Both the position numbers and the translations under genes were made by a program. This document shows positions 6,089 to 13,221 of a stretch of 13,221 bases of DNA, one piece after another. Source of the DNA: Verrucomicrobiales bacterium (GTDB taxonomy: Bacteria > Verrucomicrobiota > Verrucomicrobiia > Limisphaerales > Palsa-1400); the NCBI GenBank assembly GCA_028293405.1, contig JAQGOW010000221.1, forward strand, positions 1-13,221, read 5' to 3'. Every line of letters begins with the position of its first letter. The stretch's first letter is position 1. The notes under the pieces are model-generated. The model ran no database searches. It was not told the origin of the DNA and worked only from the letters and a program-made list of their open reading frames with translations.

Positions 6089-7257
6089 TCGCTAAGCCCT
6101 ATTCTGGGATTTCTGTTGGCGGTGTTTCGAAGTCTGCATTCGCGAGAGTCGCCTTTTGCTGTTTTCTCCCAGTCCTTATGTGCAGCACAAGTTTCGCGCA
6201 AAAGACTCAATGGGCTTTTGTCGCCTCGCCCGTAAAAGGAATTTTTTCGTACAAAATTGATGCGAGCCGAGCGGAAGTGTTGGAAGCCGGACGTGCTGTC
6301 GATTTTCCGCGCGCAAGTTTTATTGCCGTGCATCCGAACGGCCAGCGCCTTTACGCCGTGGCCGAAGGTGCCGACCGCAAAACGAGCCTGGTCGCAGCAT
6401 TCTCGATCGACGCCGAAACCGGCAAATTGAGCATGCTCAATAGTGTGCCGTCCGGTGGACACGGCCCATGTCACATTTGTGTGAACCCGTCCGGCGAAGC
6501 GGCAATGGTCGCGAATTACAGCAGTGGAAGTTTCGCGGCGTTTCCGATTCAAAAGAGCGGCGCGCTCGGAATGATGTCTGCAATCATTCAGGACAAAGGC
6601 TCGAGCGTCGAAGCCGAGCGACAGGGAGGCCCGCATGCGCACTGCATTATTTGCGCACCGAAAAGCGTGTGGGCGTTGGGTTGCGATCTCGGGTTGGACA
6701 AAGTGATGGTGTTTAAAGTCAATCCAAGCGACGCCACGGTGATGTGCAATAAAACTGCGCCTGTCTCCGTGAAGCCCGGAGCCGGTCCGCGCCACATTGC
6801 GCTGCATCCGAACAACAAGTTCGCTTATGTCATCAACGAACTGGATTCAACGATGACCGCGTTCTCGTGGGACGCGACCGGTGGCACGTTGAAGGAACTG
6901 CAGAATGTTTCGACGTTGCCGAAAAGTTTTGAAGGCAAGAATTTTCCAGCCGAAGTTGCGGTGCATCCGAACGGCAAATTTGTGTTCGGCTCAAACCGTG
7001 GTCACGACAGCATTGTGGTTTACAAGGTCGATGCCAAAACAGGAATGTTGACTCTGGTCGGTCATAATTCGTGCGGCGGGCATCGGCCGCGACACTTTGA
7101 GATCGATATGACCGGTAAGCTGTTGTTGGTTGCGAATGAGCTATCGGATCAGACCGCAATTTTTAGAATCGATACGTTGACCGGTGCTTTGACGCCGACC
7201 GGAACGACACTGGCGCTGGAACGTCCGATGTGCGTGAAGTGCGTCGAGGCGAAGTAG
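6079..7257 (+). CDS. Secreted lactonase-type beta-propeller (6-phosphogluconolactonase YbhE/Pgl-like family)
   Basis: A 392-aa protein of the lactonase seven-bladed propeller family. Repeating blade motifs are visible: FIAVHPNGQRLYAVAE (81-96), GHGPCHICVNPSG (127-139), QGGPHAHCI (182-190), GAGPRHIALHPNNKFAYVIN (234-253), EVAVHPNGKFVFGSNRGHDS (292-311) and HRPRHFEIDMTGKLLLVANE (335-354). Cytoplasmic relatives hydrolyse 6-phosphogluconolactone. This one has a signal peptide (hydrophobic run about 20-39 ending TSFA-Q), so an exported lactonase or sugar-binding role fits better than the pentose phosphate step. The start is GTG at 6079: an in-frame stop lies two codons upstream and the next in-frame ATG (6178) would remove the signal. 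The n-region is long (about 18 residues) and no ribosome binding site is clear. Three CXXC pairs (131/134, 189/192, 385/388) are unusual. It follows secA by 52 bases on the same strand and ends 8 bases from the convergent mutS. Confidence 0.88.
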   Translation: MSVFAKPYSGISVGGVSKSAFARVAFCCFLPVLMCSTSFAQKTQWAFVASPVKGIFSYKIDASRAEVLEAGRAVDFPRASFIAVHPNGQRLYAVAEGADRKTSLVAAFSIDAETGKLSMLNSVPSGGHGPCHICVNPSGEAAMVANYSSGSFAAFPIQKSGALGMMSAIIQDKGSSVEAERQGGPHAHCIICAPKSVWALGCDLGLDKVMVFKVNPSDATVMCNKTAPVSVKPGAGPRHIALHPNNKFAYVINELDSTMTAFSWDATGGTLKELQNVSTLPKSFEGKNFPAEVAVHPNGKFVFGSNRGHDSIVVYKVDAKTGMLTLVGHNSCGGHRPRHFEIDMTGKLLLVANELSDQTAIFRIDTLTGALTPTGTTLALERPMCVKCVEAK

Positions 7258-7265
7258 GTAACTGC

Positions 7266-9827
7266 TTAGCCAAACAAATCCATCTGCGGCGGCGGTCCGA
7301 GTTTTTTTAGCGCCTCGACTTCGCGGCGTGGACGGTGCTGGCGGACTTTTCCTTCGGGCGTGAGTTCAGAATCTTCGAGATTGCGCAGGATTTCCTTGGC
7401 GCGTTCGACGACCGTTTTGGGAACACCGGCAAGTCGCGCGACTTGAATGCCGTAACTCTTGTCGGTTGCGCCTTCGACGATTTTGCGGAGGAAAACGATT
7501 TGATCGTTCCATTCGCGCACGGCGACGTTGTAGTTCTTCACTCGTGCCAGGCGTCCAGCGAGTTCGACGAGTTCGTGATAGTGCGTCGCGAAAAGTGTTT
7601 TTGCGCCGACGACATTGTGCAGGTGTTCGACGATCGACCAGGCCAGGCTCAAGCCGTCGAACGTGCTCGTGCCGCGTCCGATTTCGTCGAGGATGACAAG
7701 GCTGTGGGTCGTGGCGTTGTTGAGAATGTTTGCGGTCTCGCTCATCTCGACCATGAACGTCGATTGGCCTCGAGCAATATCGTCGCTCGCGCCAATGCGG
7801 GTGAAAATGCGGTCGACTAGGTCAATTCGCGCGGAACTCGCGGGAACAAATGAACCGGTGTGCGCGAGCAACGTGAGCAATGCGACCTGTCGAATGAAGG
7901 TGCTTTTGCCAGCCATGTTGGGCCCGGTGATGAGAACGAGCTGTTGAGCGGCGTTGCTCAAATCGGTGTCGTTCGGAACGAAACGTTCCTCGTTGAGAGC
8001 TTGTTCCAAAACGGGGTGACGACCTTCGCGAATTTGAATGACGCCCTGGTCGCGAATTTCCGGACGACAATAACTGTAGAGCCGCGCTACTTCGGCAAAG
8101 CTGGCAATCACATCGAGTTGCGCAAGCGCGGCAGCGGACTGTTGCAGGCGCGGCATTTGTTCTAGGATTTGTTCGCGGACGCGTTGGAAGAGTTCGTATT
8201 CCAATTTCACGCTGCGCTCTTGCGAACCGAGAATCTTGCCCTCCATCTCCTTCAACTCGGGCGTGATGAAACGTTCGCCGTTCGCGATGGTTTGTTTGCG
8301 GATGTAATGCGCGGGAACTTTGTCGAGATTAGATCGGGTAACTTCGATGTAATAACCGAACACCGAATTGAAGCGCACCTTGAGCGAGGTGATTCCGGTG
8401 CTCGTGATTTCGTCCTGTTGCAGTTTCGCAATCCAATCTTTGCCGTCGCGCGAACCTCGGCGGAGTTCATCGAGATTGGGATCAAAGCCGTCGCGGATGA
8501 TGCCACCCTCTTTCAAGGCCATCGGCGGCTCATCGACAATTGCGCGGGAAATCAGCTCGACGAGGTCGGGTGCTTCGGCCAATTCGTTGGCGAGTCGGTC
8601 GAGCAAGTTGGGGAAAGTTTCGGGCGCGGATTCGGGAATGGGAAGCTCACGAAAGCTGCTCGGTTCAGAGGCAGCAACGGTCTTAAGAATCCGTTTGAGG
8701 TTCGGAATTTTTTCGAGTGCGAGCCGGAGCGCATTCAAGTCGCGACCATTGCCGGACCCGACGCTTAGTCGACCGATGGTTCGTTCGAGGTCGCGCACTT
8801 GGGCTAGCTCTACGCGAAAATCGTCGAGTGAACTGGAGGCTTCGAGCCAACGCTGGACAGCGTCCTGCCGTTGGCGGATGGGGTCGATGGAGGCGAGCGG
8901 TTGGCTGAGCCAATCGCGCATTCGCCGCGCGCCCATGGGAGTGACGGTCTTGTTGAGCGCACCAAAAAGACACGAGTTTCTCGGGGCATCGGAGTGGCGC
9001 GGTTCGAGGATTTCGAGGTTGCGCAGAGAAATGGAATCGAGCGCGAGGAAATCGCGCGATTGGTAAAAGGACAAACGCGTCAGCGCCGAAAGATCGCGGC
9101 GGAGATGCTGGGTCAAATAATGCAACACAGCGCCGACTGCGCCGATGGCGGCGGTTTTGTCTTTCAGCCCAAAACCGTCCAATGTCGAAACTTTGAAATG
9201 TTCACGCACAGTGAAGACGGCGGTTTCCGGCGCAAAAACCCAGTCTTCGTACGGGTTGCAAATCGCGAAATTGTTTTCGAGCAACGGCCCAAGCGAAGTC
9301 GCGCCCGTAGGATAGACGACTTCTGCGGGACGCAAACGCTCGAGTTCCGTGGTGAGCGCGGCGTCGCCTTCAAGTTCGGTGGTTTTGAAATCGCCCGTCG
9401 TCAGGTCGATGCAGGCGAGACCGTAAGTCGTACCGATCGGACACAAGGCTGCGAGAAAGTTGTTTCGTTCGGGCGTGAGCAGGCGTTCATCGAAGTGCGT
9501 GCCGGGACTGAGAATCTGGGTGACTTCGCGTTTGACGAGTTGGCCGGGCTTGGCCTCCTCGGTTTGTTCGCAAATGGCGACTTTGCGACCGGCTTTGAGC
9601 AGGCGCGCGATGTAACCGTTCGCGGCGTGAAACGGGATGCCGCACATCGGCACAACACCGCGTTTGGTCAGGGCGACATTGAGGAGTTGCGAGCCGACCT
9701 GGGCGTCTTCGAAGAACATTTCGTAGAAATCGCCCAGACGAAAGAACAGCAACGCCTCCCGCGGCAATTCGCTTTTGATGCGGCGATACTGCGCCATCAT
9801 TGGAGTTATTTGAGCGTCGCTTCCCAC
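7266..9827 (-). CDS. mutS: DNA mismatch repair protein MutS
   Basis: MutS recognises base mismatches and small loops and recruits MutL. It is 853 aa, the normal length. The mismatch-binding domain carries the Phe-X-Glu motif as F34-Y-E36 in GDFYEMF. Connector, core and clamp domains follow (for example GYYIEVTRSN at 491-500 and QTIANGERFITPEL at 512-525). The ATPase has Walker A GPNMAGKST (635-643), the signature MVEMSETANILNNAT (692-706), Walker B VILDEIGRGTSTFDG (711-725) and the H-loop THYHE (748-752). The C-terminus ends QMDLFG; QMDLF (848-852) fits the beta sliding clamp consensus. The chosen start is GTG at 9827, because an N-terminal extension before TPMM is normal and the nearby upstream ATG is out of frame. 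No good Shine-Dalgarno precedes it. MutL is not in the window. The gene is divergent from the toxin-antitoxin pair. Confidence 0.98.
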   Translation of the reverse strand: MGSDAQITPMMAQYRRIKSELPREALLFFRLGDFYEMFFEDAQVGSQLLNVALTKRGVVPMCGIPFHAANGYIARLLKAGRKVAICEQTEEAKPGQLVKREVTQILSPGTHFDERLLTPERNNFLAALCPIGTTYGLACIDLTTGDFKTTELEGDAALTTELERLRPAEVVYPTGATSLGPLLENNFAICNPYEDWVFAPETAVFTVREHFKVSTLDGFGLKDKTAAIGAVGAVLHYLTQHLRRDLSALTRLSFYQSRDFLALDSISLRNLEILEPRHSDAPRNSCLFGALNKTVTPMGARRMRDWLSQPLASIDPIRQRQDAVQRWLEASSSLDDFRVELAQVRDLERTIGRLSVGSGNGRDLNALRLALEKIPNLKRILKTVAASEPSSFRELPIPESAPETFPNLLDRLANELAEAPDLVELISRAIVDEPPMALKEGGIIRDGFDPNLDELRRGSRDGKDWIAKLQQDEITSTGITSLKVRFNSVFGYYIEVTRSNLDKVPAHYIRKQTIANGERFITPELKEMEGKILGSQERSVKLEYELFQRVREQILEQMPRLQQSAAALAQLDVIASFAEVARLYSYCRPEIRDQGVIQIREGRHPVLEQALNEERFVPNDTDLSNAAQQLVLITGPNMAGKSTFIRQVALLTLLAHTGSFVPASSARIDLVDRIFTRIGASDDIARGQSTFMVEMSETANILNNATTHSLVILDEIGRGTSTFDGLSLAWSIVEHLHNVVGAKTLFATHYHELVELAGRLARVKNYNVAVREWNDQIVFLRKIVEGATDKSYGIQVARLAGVPKTVVERAKEILRNLEDSELTPEGKVRQHRPRREVEALKKLGPPPQMDLFG

Positions 9828-9839
9828 ACTCTCATTAAA

Positions 9840-9864
9840 AATTAAGAAGGGGGAATTAAGAAGG
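9840..9864. repeat. AATTAAGAAGG direct repeat, left flank of the toxin-antitoxin module
   Basis: The 11-mer AATTAAGAAGG occurs at 9840-9850 and 9854-9864, a period of 14. Its first nine bases recur in opposite orientation as TTCTTAATT at 10659-10667, on the far side of the toxin-antitoxin pair. It lies in the mutS upstream leader. Confidence 0.6.
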
Positions 9865-9946
9865 AAAAACGTAGCCGGCGACGTGGAAGGTTCCCACGAT
9901 ATTGAAACGAATTGCGAACAATCAAGTGAACCGATAAGCTTTACGC

Positions 9947-10141
9947 ATGAAGAGCATCACCGTCGAGTGCCCGGACCAATTGCACGAGCAATTGCAGAAA
10001 CTGGTGCAATCAGGATGGGTTAAAGATCAGCAGGAAGCGATGGTCGAAGCGCTGCGACGGTTTCTCGATTCTCACCGCCCGGACTTGCAAGAGGCGCAAG
10101 TTTTAAAGGACGTTGAGTGGGGATTGCTCGGCAATGATTGA
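9947..10141 (+). CDS. Ribbon-helix-helix antitoxin of a type II toxin-antitoxin pair
   Basis: A 64-aa protein whose first 40 residues fit a ribbon-helix-helix DNA-binding fold: a short strand (SITVECPDQL), then a helix (HEQLQKLVQSG), a turn (WVKDQQ) and a second helix (EAMVEALRRFLDSH). Such antitoxins dimerise, bind their own promoter and use the C-terminal tail, here about DLQEAQVLKDVEWGLLGND, to neutralise the partner toxin. The stop codon overlaps the start of the PIN-domain gene by 8 bases, so the two are translationally coupled in the usual antitoxin-first order. A possible promoter is TTGCGA (9912-9917), 17 bases, then TAAGCT (9935-9940). That would start the transcript at about the ATG itself, a leaderless arrangement consistent with the absent ribosome binding site, but both boxes are weak. 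Confidence 0.8.
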   Translation: MKSITVECPDQLHEQLQKLVQSGWVKDQQEAMVEALRRFLDSHRPDLQEAQVLKDVEWGLLGND

Positions 10142-10622
10142 GATTGCGGTCATCGATGCCGGCCCGCTAATCCATCTCGATCAACTCGAATGCCTTGATC
10201 TTTTGGAGGGCTTCACCGCGATTCATCTTCCGCCGGAAGTGAAGACTGAGGTGGCCGTTCATCGTCCTCGGTTCGAGTGGACAAAATTAACCGGTGTGAA
10301 AGTTTCAACTGCCAGGATTTCTCCCCGCGTCGCTACTTATGCGCGAACGCTGGATTTGCACTCCGGCGAGATTGCCGCCTTAAGCTTGTTGGAACATTTG
10401 CAAGGCCAACTGTTCCTGTGCGATGATGCAGCAGCACGGCTCGCCGCCGAATCAATGGGGTTCCAAGTTCACGGAACAATCGGCTTAATCATTCGCGCCA
10501 TTCACCGCGGAACGCGCCCTGCGGCTGAAGTCAAAAGAATCCTCGAACAAATTCCAGACCGCTCAACACTACATATCAGCCGGGCGTTGCTGCAGAAGGT
10601 GATTCGGTCCTTACCAAGCTGA
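10134..10622 (+). CDS. PIN-domain toxin (probable DUF3368-type ribonuclease)
   Basis: A 162-aa PIN-domain protein, the toxin partner of the preceding antitoxin. PIN toxins are Mg-dependent ribonucleases that block translation. The fold is shown by IAVIDAGPLIHLDQL with catalytic Asp8, by LHSGEIAAL with Glu79, and by LCDDAAARLAAESMG with Asp97 and Asp98. The following VHGTIGLIIRAIHRG is typical of DUF3368 proteins, in which VxGTxGxL follows the acidic pair. The start is taken as the ATG at 10134, overlapping the antitoxin stop by 8 bases. A TTG seven codons earlier is in frame but less likely, because the PIN domain begins directly after the ATG. All four acidic positions are present, so it looks active. 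It is classed with VapC-like toxins only broadly; the DUF3368 label is from memory of the motif pattern. Confidence 0.85.
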   Translation: MIEIAVIDAGPLIHLDQLECLDLLEGFTAIHLPPEVKTEVAVHRPRFEWTKLTGVKVSTARISPRVATYARTLDLHSGEIAALSLLEHLQGQLFLCDDAAARLAAESMGFQVHGTIGLIIRAIHRGTRPAAEVKRILEQIPDRSTLHISRALLQKVIRSLPS

Positions 10623-10626
10623 CCAC

Positions 10627-10643
10627 CACAGTGCGACACTGTG
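10627..10643 (+). terminator. Small hairpin after the toxin gene, possible weak terminator
   Basis: Perfect seven-base arms CACAGTG (10627-10633) and CACTGTG (10637-10643) enclose a CGA loop, four bases after the toxin stop. Only TTA follows rather than a T-run, so a factor-independent terminator is doubtful. It could equally be an operator-type dyad upstream of gcvP. Confidence 0.35.
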
Positions 10644-10652
10644 TTACTCCCT

Positions 10653-10671
10653 GCTTAATTCTTAATTGAGC
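10653..10671. repeat. Inverted repeat GCTTAATT/AATTGAGC, right flank of the toxin-antitoxin module
   Basis: Arms at 10653-10660 and 10664-10671 pair over eight positions with one T-G wobble around a CTT loop. The element contains TTCTTAATT (10659-10667), the reverse complement of the AATTAAGAA found twice at 9840-9862. It lies 30 bases before the gcvP start. Confidence 0.5.
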
Positions 10672-10700
10672 ATTGGGGCTACTGCATTTACCTTCGGTCG

Positions 10701-13221
10701 ATGTCTGATAAGCTGATGAATGTTTCTCCCGTCGGCGCTGGCAATGTTTCGCAAGCGCTTGCACCTACCGATTGTTTTCTGCGACGGCACATCGGGCCGG
10801 ATGGCAAGGAAACGGCGCAGATGTTGGCTGAACTCGGGTATTCGGACCTCGACTCGTTTATCGCCAATGTCGTTCCGCCGCAGATTCGTTTGCACAAGCC
10901 GCTCAATATCCCGGGCGGTTGGAGTGAGCACGCGGTTTTGCATGAGCTTCGGGCGATTGCGTCGAAGAACCAGGTGTTCCGCAATTATATAGGCATGGGG
11001 TATTCGGACTGCATCACGCCACCCGTGATCCTGCGTAATGTTTTAGAAAATCCCGGTTGGTATACGCAATACACGCCGTATCAGGCGGAAATTGCGCAAG
11101 GCCGGCTGGAAGCGTTGCTCAATTTTCAAACGATGATCACGGACCTGACCGGTCTTGACATCGCGAACGCGTCTTTGCTCGATGAAGCCACGGCTGCAGC
11201 GGAGTCGATGCACGTTTGCCAAAATGTGAAGCCGGATCGGAATGTGTTTTTCGTTTCGGAAAATTGCCATCCGCAAACGATCGACGTGGTGAAGACACGC
11301 GCCAAAGCGGTGAATGTGGAAGTGGTCGTGGGCAATCATGAGACGTTTCAAGTGACGGACAAGGTGTTCGGTGTGCTGGTGCAGTATCCGGACACTTACG
11401 GTTCAATTTTGGATTACGAGAAGTTTTTTGCGACGGCTCACGAAGCTGGAGCGATGACTGTGGTTGCGGCGGATTTGCTGGCGTTAACCATTCTGCGCGC
11501 GCCGGGTGAGTTCGGTGCTGACCTTGCGGTCGGTAGTGCGCAGCGGTTCGGCGTTCCCCTCGGTTACGGTGGGCCGCATGCGGCGTATTTTGCGACGCGC
11601 GATGCTTACAAACGTTTGATGCCGGGACGACTTGTCGGTGTTTCCAAAGATGTGCATGGCAAACCGGCTCTGCGTCTCTCGCTGCAAACGCGTGAGCAAC
11701 ATATTCGGCGCGAAAAAGCGACGAGCAACATCTGCACGGCGCAAGCGTTGTTGGCGAACATGGCTTCGATGTACGCGGTTTATCACGGGCCTGAGGGATT
11801 GAGGCGCATTGGCCAGCGCGTGCGCGCGACGGCACTGGTGCTTGCCGAAGGAGTGAAGCGGCTTGGTTATGAAATCAGCACGCCGCTTTTCTTCGATACC
11901 TTGCGGGTGGAACTTGGCTCAAAAACCAGTGCTGACGTGATCAAGCGCGCTGAAGCGCACCTGATTAATTTCCGGGTGATCGATGCGCACACGATTGGTA
12001 TTTCGGTCGATGAAGCGACGATGGAGAAAGATATCGTCGATATACTGACGGTGCTCAACGACGGCAAGTTGCCGAACTTTTCGTTGCTCGAGCTCGAGGC
12101 GAATCTGCCGATGCAACTGCCGTCGACGTTCGCACGCACGAGCGCGTATCTGCAACACGCGGTATTCAATAAGTTTCATTCCGAAACCGAAATGTTGCGC
12201 TACTTGCGCCGTTTGGAATCGAAGGATTTGTCACTCACGACTTCGATGATCCCATTAGGTTCCTGCACGATGAAATTGAACGGCACGGCGGAGATGCTGC
12301 CGATTTCGTGGCCAGAATTTTCCAAGCTGCACCCGTTCGCTCCGCTGACGCAAACGCGCGGTTACCAAATTATTTTCCGACAACTCGAACAGTGGTTGAG
12401 CGAAGTGACTGGATTTTCCGGGTCGTCGCTGCAACCGAATGCCGGTGCGCAAGGTGAATACGCGGGTTTGCTCGTGATCATGCGTTATCACGAGAGCCGC
12501 AGTGAACAGCATCGGCGCATTTGTTTAATTCCGACTTCGGCGCACGGCACGAATCCGGCGAGCGCGGCGTTGGCGGGGATGAATATTGTTTCGGTGGCTT
12601 GCGATTCGAACGGCAATATTGACGTCGCCGATTTGCGCGCGAAAGCGGAAGCGCACAAGAACGACCTCGCGTGTTTGATGGTCACCTACCCGTCGACGCA
12701 CGGCGTTTTTGAAGAAGGGATTAAGGACATCTGCAAAATCGTTCACGATAACGGCGGCCAGGTTTACATGGATGGCGCGAATATGAACGCGCAGGTCGGG
12801 TTGTGCCGGCCGGGCGATATGGGCGCGGATGTTTGCCATATTAATTTGCACAAGACGTTTTGTATTCCGCATGGCGGCGGTGGACCGGGTATGGGCCCGA
12901 TCTGTGTGGCCGAACATCTGGTGGAATTTTTGCCGGGACATCCCGTCGTAAATCTCGGTGGTGAAAATCCAATTGGCGCCGTGTCTGCCGCACCGTGGGG
13001 AAGCGCGAATATTTTGATTATTTCCTGGGTTTACATTTCGCTCATGGGCGGCACTGGCCTGACCGAAGCGACGAAGATGGCGATTTTGAACGCGAACTAT
13101 ATCGCGCATCGGGTCGGTGAATTTTTCCCGATTCTTTACAAAGGTAAAAACGGGATGGTCGCGCACGACTGTATTGCGGAGGTGCGACCGTTCAAGACTG
13201 TCACTGTCGAAGATAACGCGA
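10701..13221 (+). CDS. gcvP: Glycine dehydrogenase (decarboxylating), P-protein of the glycine cleavage system, 3' end outside the window
   Basis: The P-protein uses pyridoxal phosphate to decarboxylate glycine and pass the aminomethyl group to the lipoyl arm of GcvH. From ATG 10701 the frame is open to the window edge with 840 full codons; family members are about 950 aa, so roughly 110 C-terminal residues are missing. It is the single-chain form: an N-terminal half with FLRRHIGP (26-33), YIGMGYSD (96-103), [16 protein letters not shown] and [15 protein letters not shown], then a C-terminal half with [36 protein letters not shown] and [12 protein letters not shown]. Lys718 in [20 protein letters not shown] should be the cofactor lysine. 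No frameshift is seen. gcvT and gcvH are not upstream, where the toxin-antitoxin pair lies; they could be downstream or elsewhere. No glycine riboswitch is visible in the 78-base leader gap and no clear ribosome binding site precedes the start. Confidence 0.97.
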   Translation, partial: MSDKLMNVSPVGAGNVSQALAPTDCFLRRHIGPDGKETAQMLAELGYSDLDSFIANVVPPQIRLHKPLNIPGGWSEHAVLHELRAIASKNQVFRNYIGMGYSDCITPPVILRNVLENPGWYTQYTPYQAEIAQGRLEALLNFQTMITDLTGLDIANASLLDEATAAAESMHVCQNVKPDRNVFFVSENCHPQTIDVVKTRAKAVNVEVVVGNHETFQVTDKVFGVLVQYPDTYGSILDYEKFFATAHEAGAMTVVAADLLALTILRAPGEFGADLAVGSAQRFGVPLGYGGPHAAYFATRDAYKRLMPGRLVGVSKDVHGKPALRLSLQTREQHIRREKATSNICTAQALLANMASMYAVYHGPEGLRRIGQRVRATALVLAEGVKRLGYEISTPLFFDTLRVELGSKTSADVIKRAEAHLINFRVIDAHTIGISVDEATMEKDIVDILTVLNDGKLPNFSLLELEANLPMQLPSTFARTSAYLQHAVFNKFHSETEMLRYLRRLESKDLSLTTSMIPLGSCTMKLNGTAEMLPISWPEFSKLHPFAPLTQTRGYQIIFRQLEQWLSEVTGFSGSSLQPNAGAQGEYAGLLVIMRYHESRSEQHRRICLIPTSAHGTNPASAALAGMNIVSVACDSNGNIDVADLRAKAEAHKNDLACLMVTYPSTHGVFEEGIKDICKIVHDNGGQVYMDGANMNAQVGLCRPGDMGADVCHINLHKTFCIPHGGGGPGMGPICVAEHLVEFLPGHPVVNLGGENPIGAVSAAPWGSANILIISWVYISLMGGTGLTEATKMAILNANYIAHRVGEFFPILYKGKNGMVAHDCIAEVRPFKTVTVEDNA

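Noticed and set aside
6460..6490. Haem c attachment site in the lactonase (CHIC)
   Set aside because: None of the three CXXC motifs is followed by His, so the CXXCH rule is not met.
5376..6807. Long reverse-strand open frames (231 and 325 codons) opposite secA and the lactonase
   Set aside because: They are antisense shadows of genes with firm family matches; their residues look like reverse translations of coding sequence with no motifs.
8871..9845. 324-codon plus-strand open frame opposite mutS
   Set aside because: It is a shadow of mutS, whose domains are continuous through the same bases.
10623..10700. Glycine riboswitch before gcvP
   Set aside because: Only 78 bases separate the toxin stop from the gcvP start, and no glycine aptamer core is seen, just two short hairpins.
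11137..11835. 232-codon reverse-strand open frame opposite gcvP
   Set aside because: It is a shadow of gcvP, which is unbroken here and matches its family throughout.

Overview
The window reads as a slice of a bacterial chromosome, most likely from the PVC superphylum and probably Verrucomicrobiota. The clues are a long SecA (about 1026 aa) with a large insert in the preprotein cross-linking domain and a GRCARQG form of helicase motif VI, a secreted bacterial serpin, weak or absent Shine-Dalgarno sites at most genes, and a repeat-rich intergenic stretch. The phylum call is inference from remembered family features; no database search was possible.

Layout, left to right. (1) 1-704, minus: a Sec-exported S1/P1-type zinc nuclease that runs off the left edge, with all nine expected zinc ligands visible. 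(2) 705-856: a divergent promoter gap. (3) 857-2122, plus: a secreted serpin with a standard inhibitory hinge and a predicted P1 methionine. (4) 2123-2945: 823 bases with no credible gene, made of several unrelated families of short direct repeats, two of them phased at exactly 10 bp, ending in a candidate secA promoter and a clear ribosome binding site. (5) 2946-6026, plus: secA. (6) 6079-7257, plus: a secreted seven-bladed lactonase-type beta-propeller with three CXXC pairs, whose GTG start lies in one arm of a hairpin. (7) 7266-9827, minus: mutS, convergent with the lactonase across only 8 bases and ending in a beta-clamp motif. (8) 9947-10622, plus: a two-gene toxin-antitoxin module (ribbon-helix-helix antitoxin and PIN-domain toxin overlapping by 8 bases), bracketed by short AATTAAG-type repeats in opposite orientation. 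(9) 10701-13221, plus: gcvP, the P-protein of the glycine cleavage system, running off the right edge with about 840 residues present.

The genes do not form one pathway. SecA is the motor that would export the nuclease, serpin and lactonase. MutS and GcvP are housekeeping. The nuclease and serpin share a promoter gap and may be co-controlled. I found no CRISPR array, no complete insertion sequence, no tRNA or rRNA, and no convincing undescribed multi-gene system. The most unusual material is the phased repeat mosaic upstream of secA; the start-codon hairpin of the lactonase, its CXXC pairs and the bracketed toxin-antitoxin module come next.
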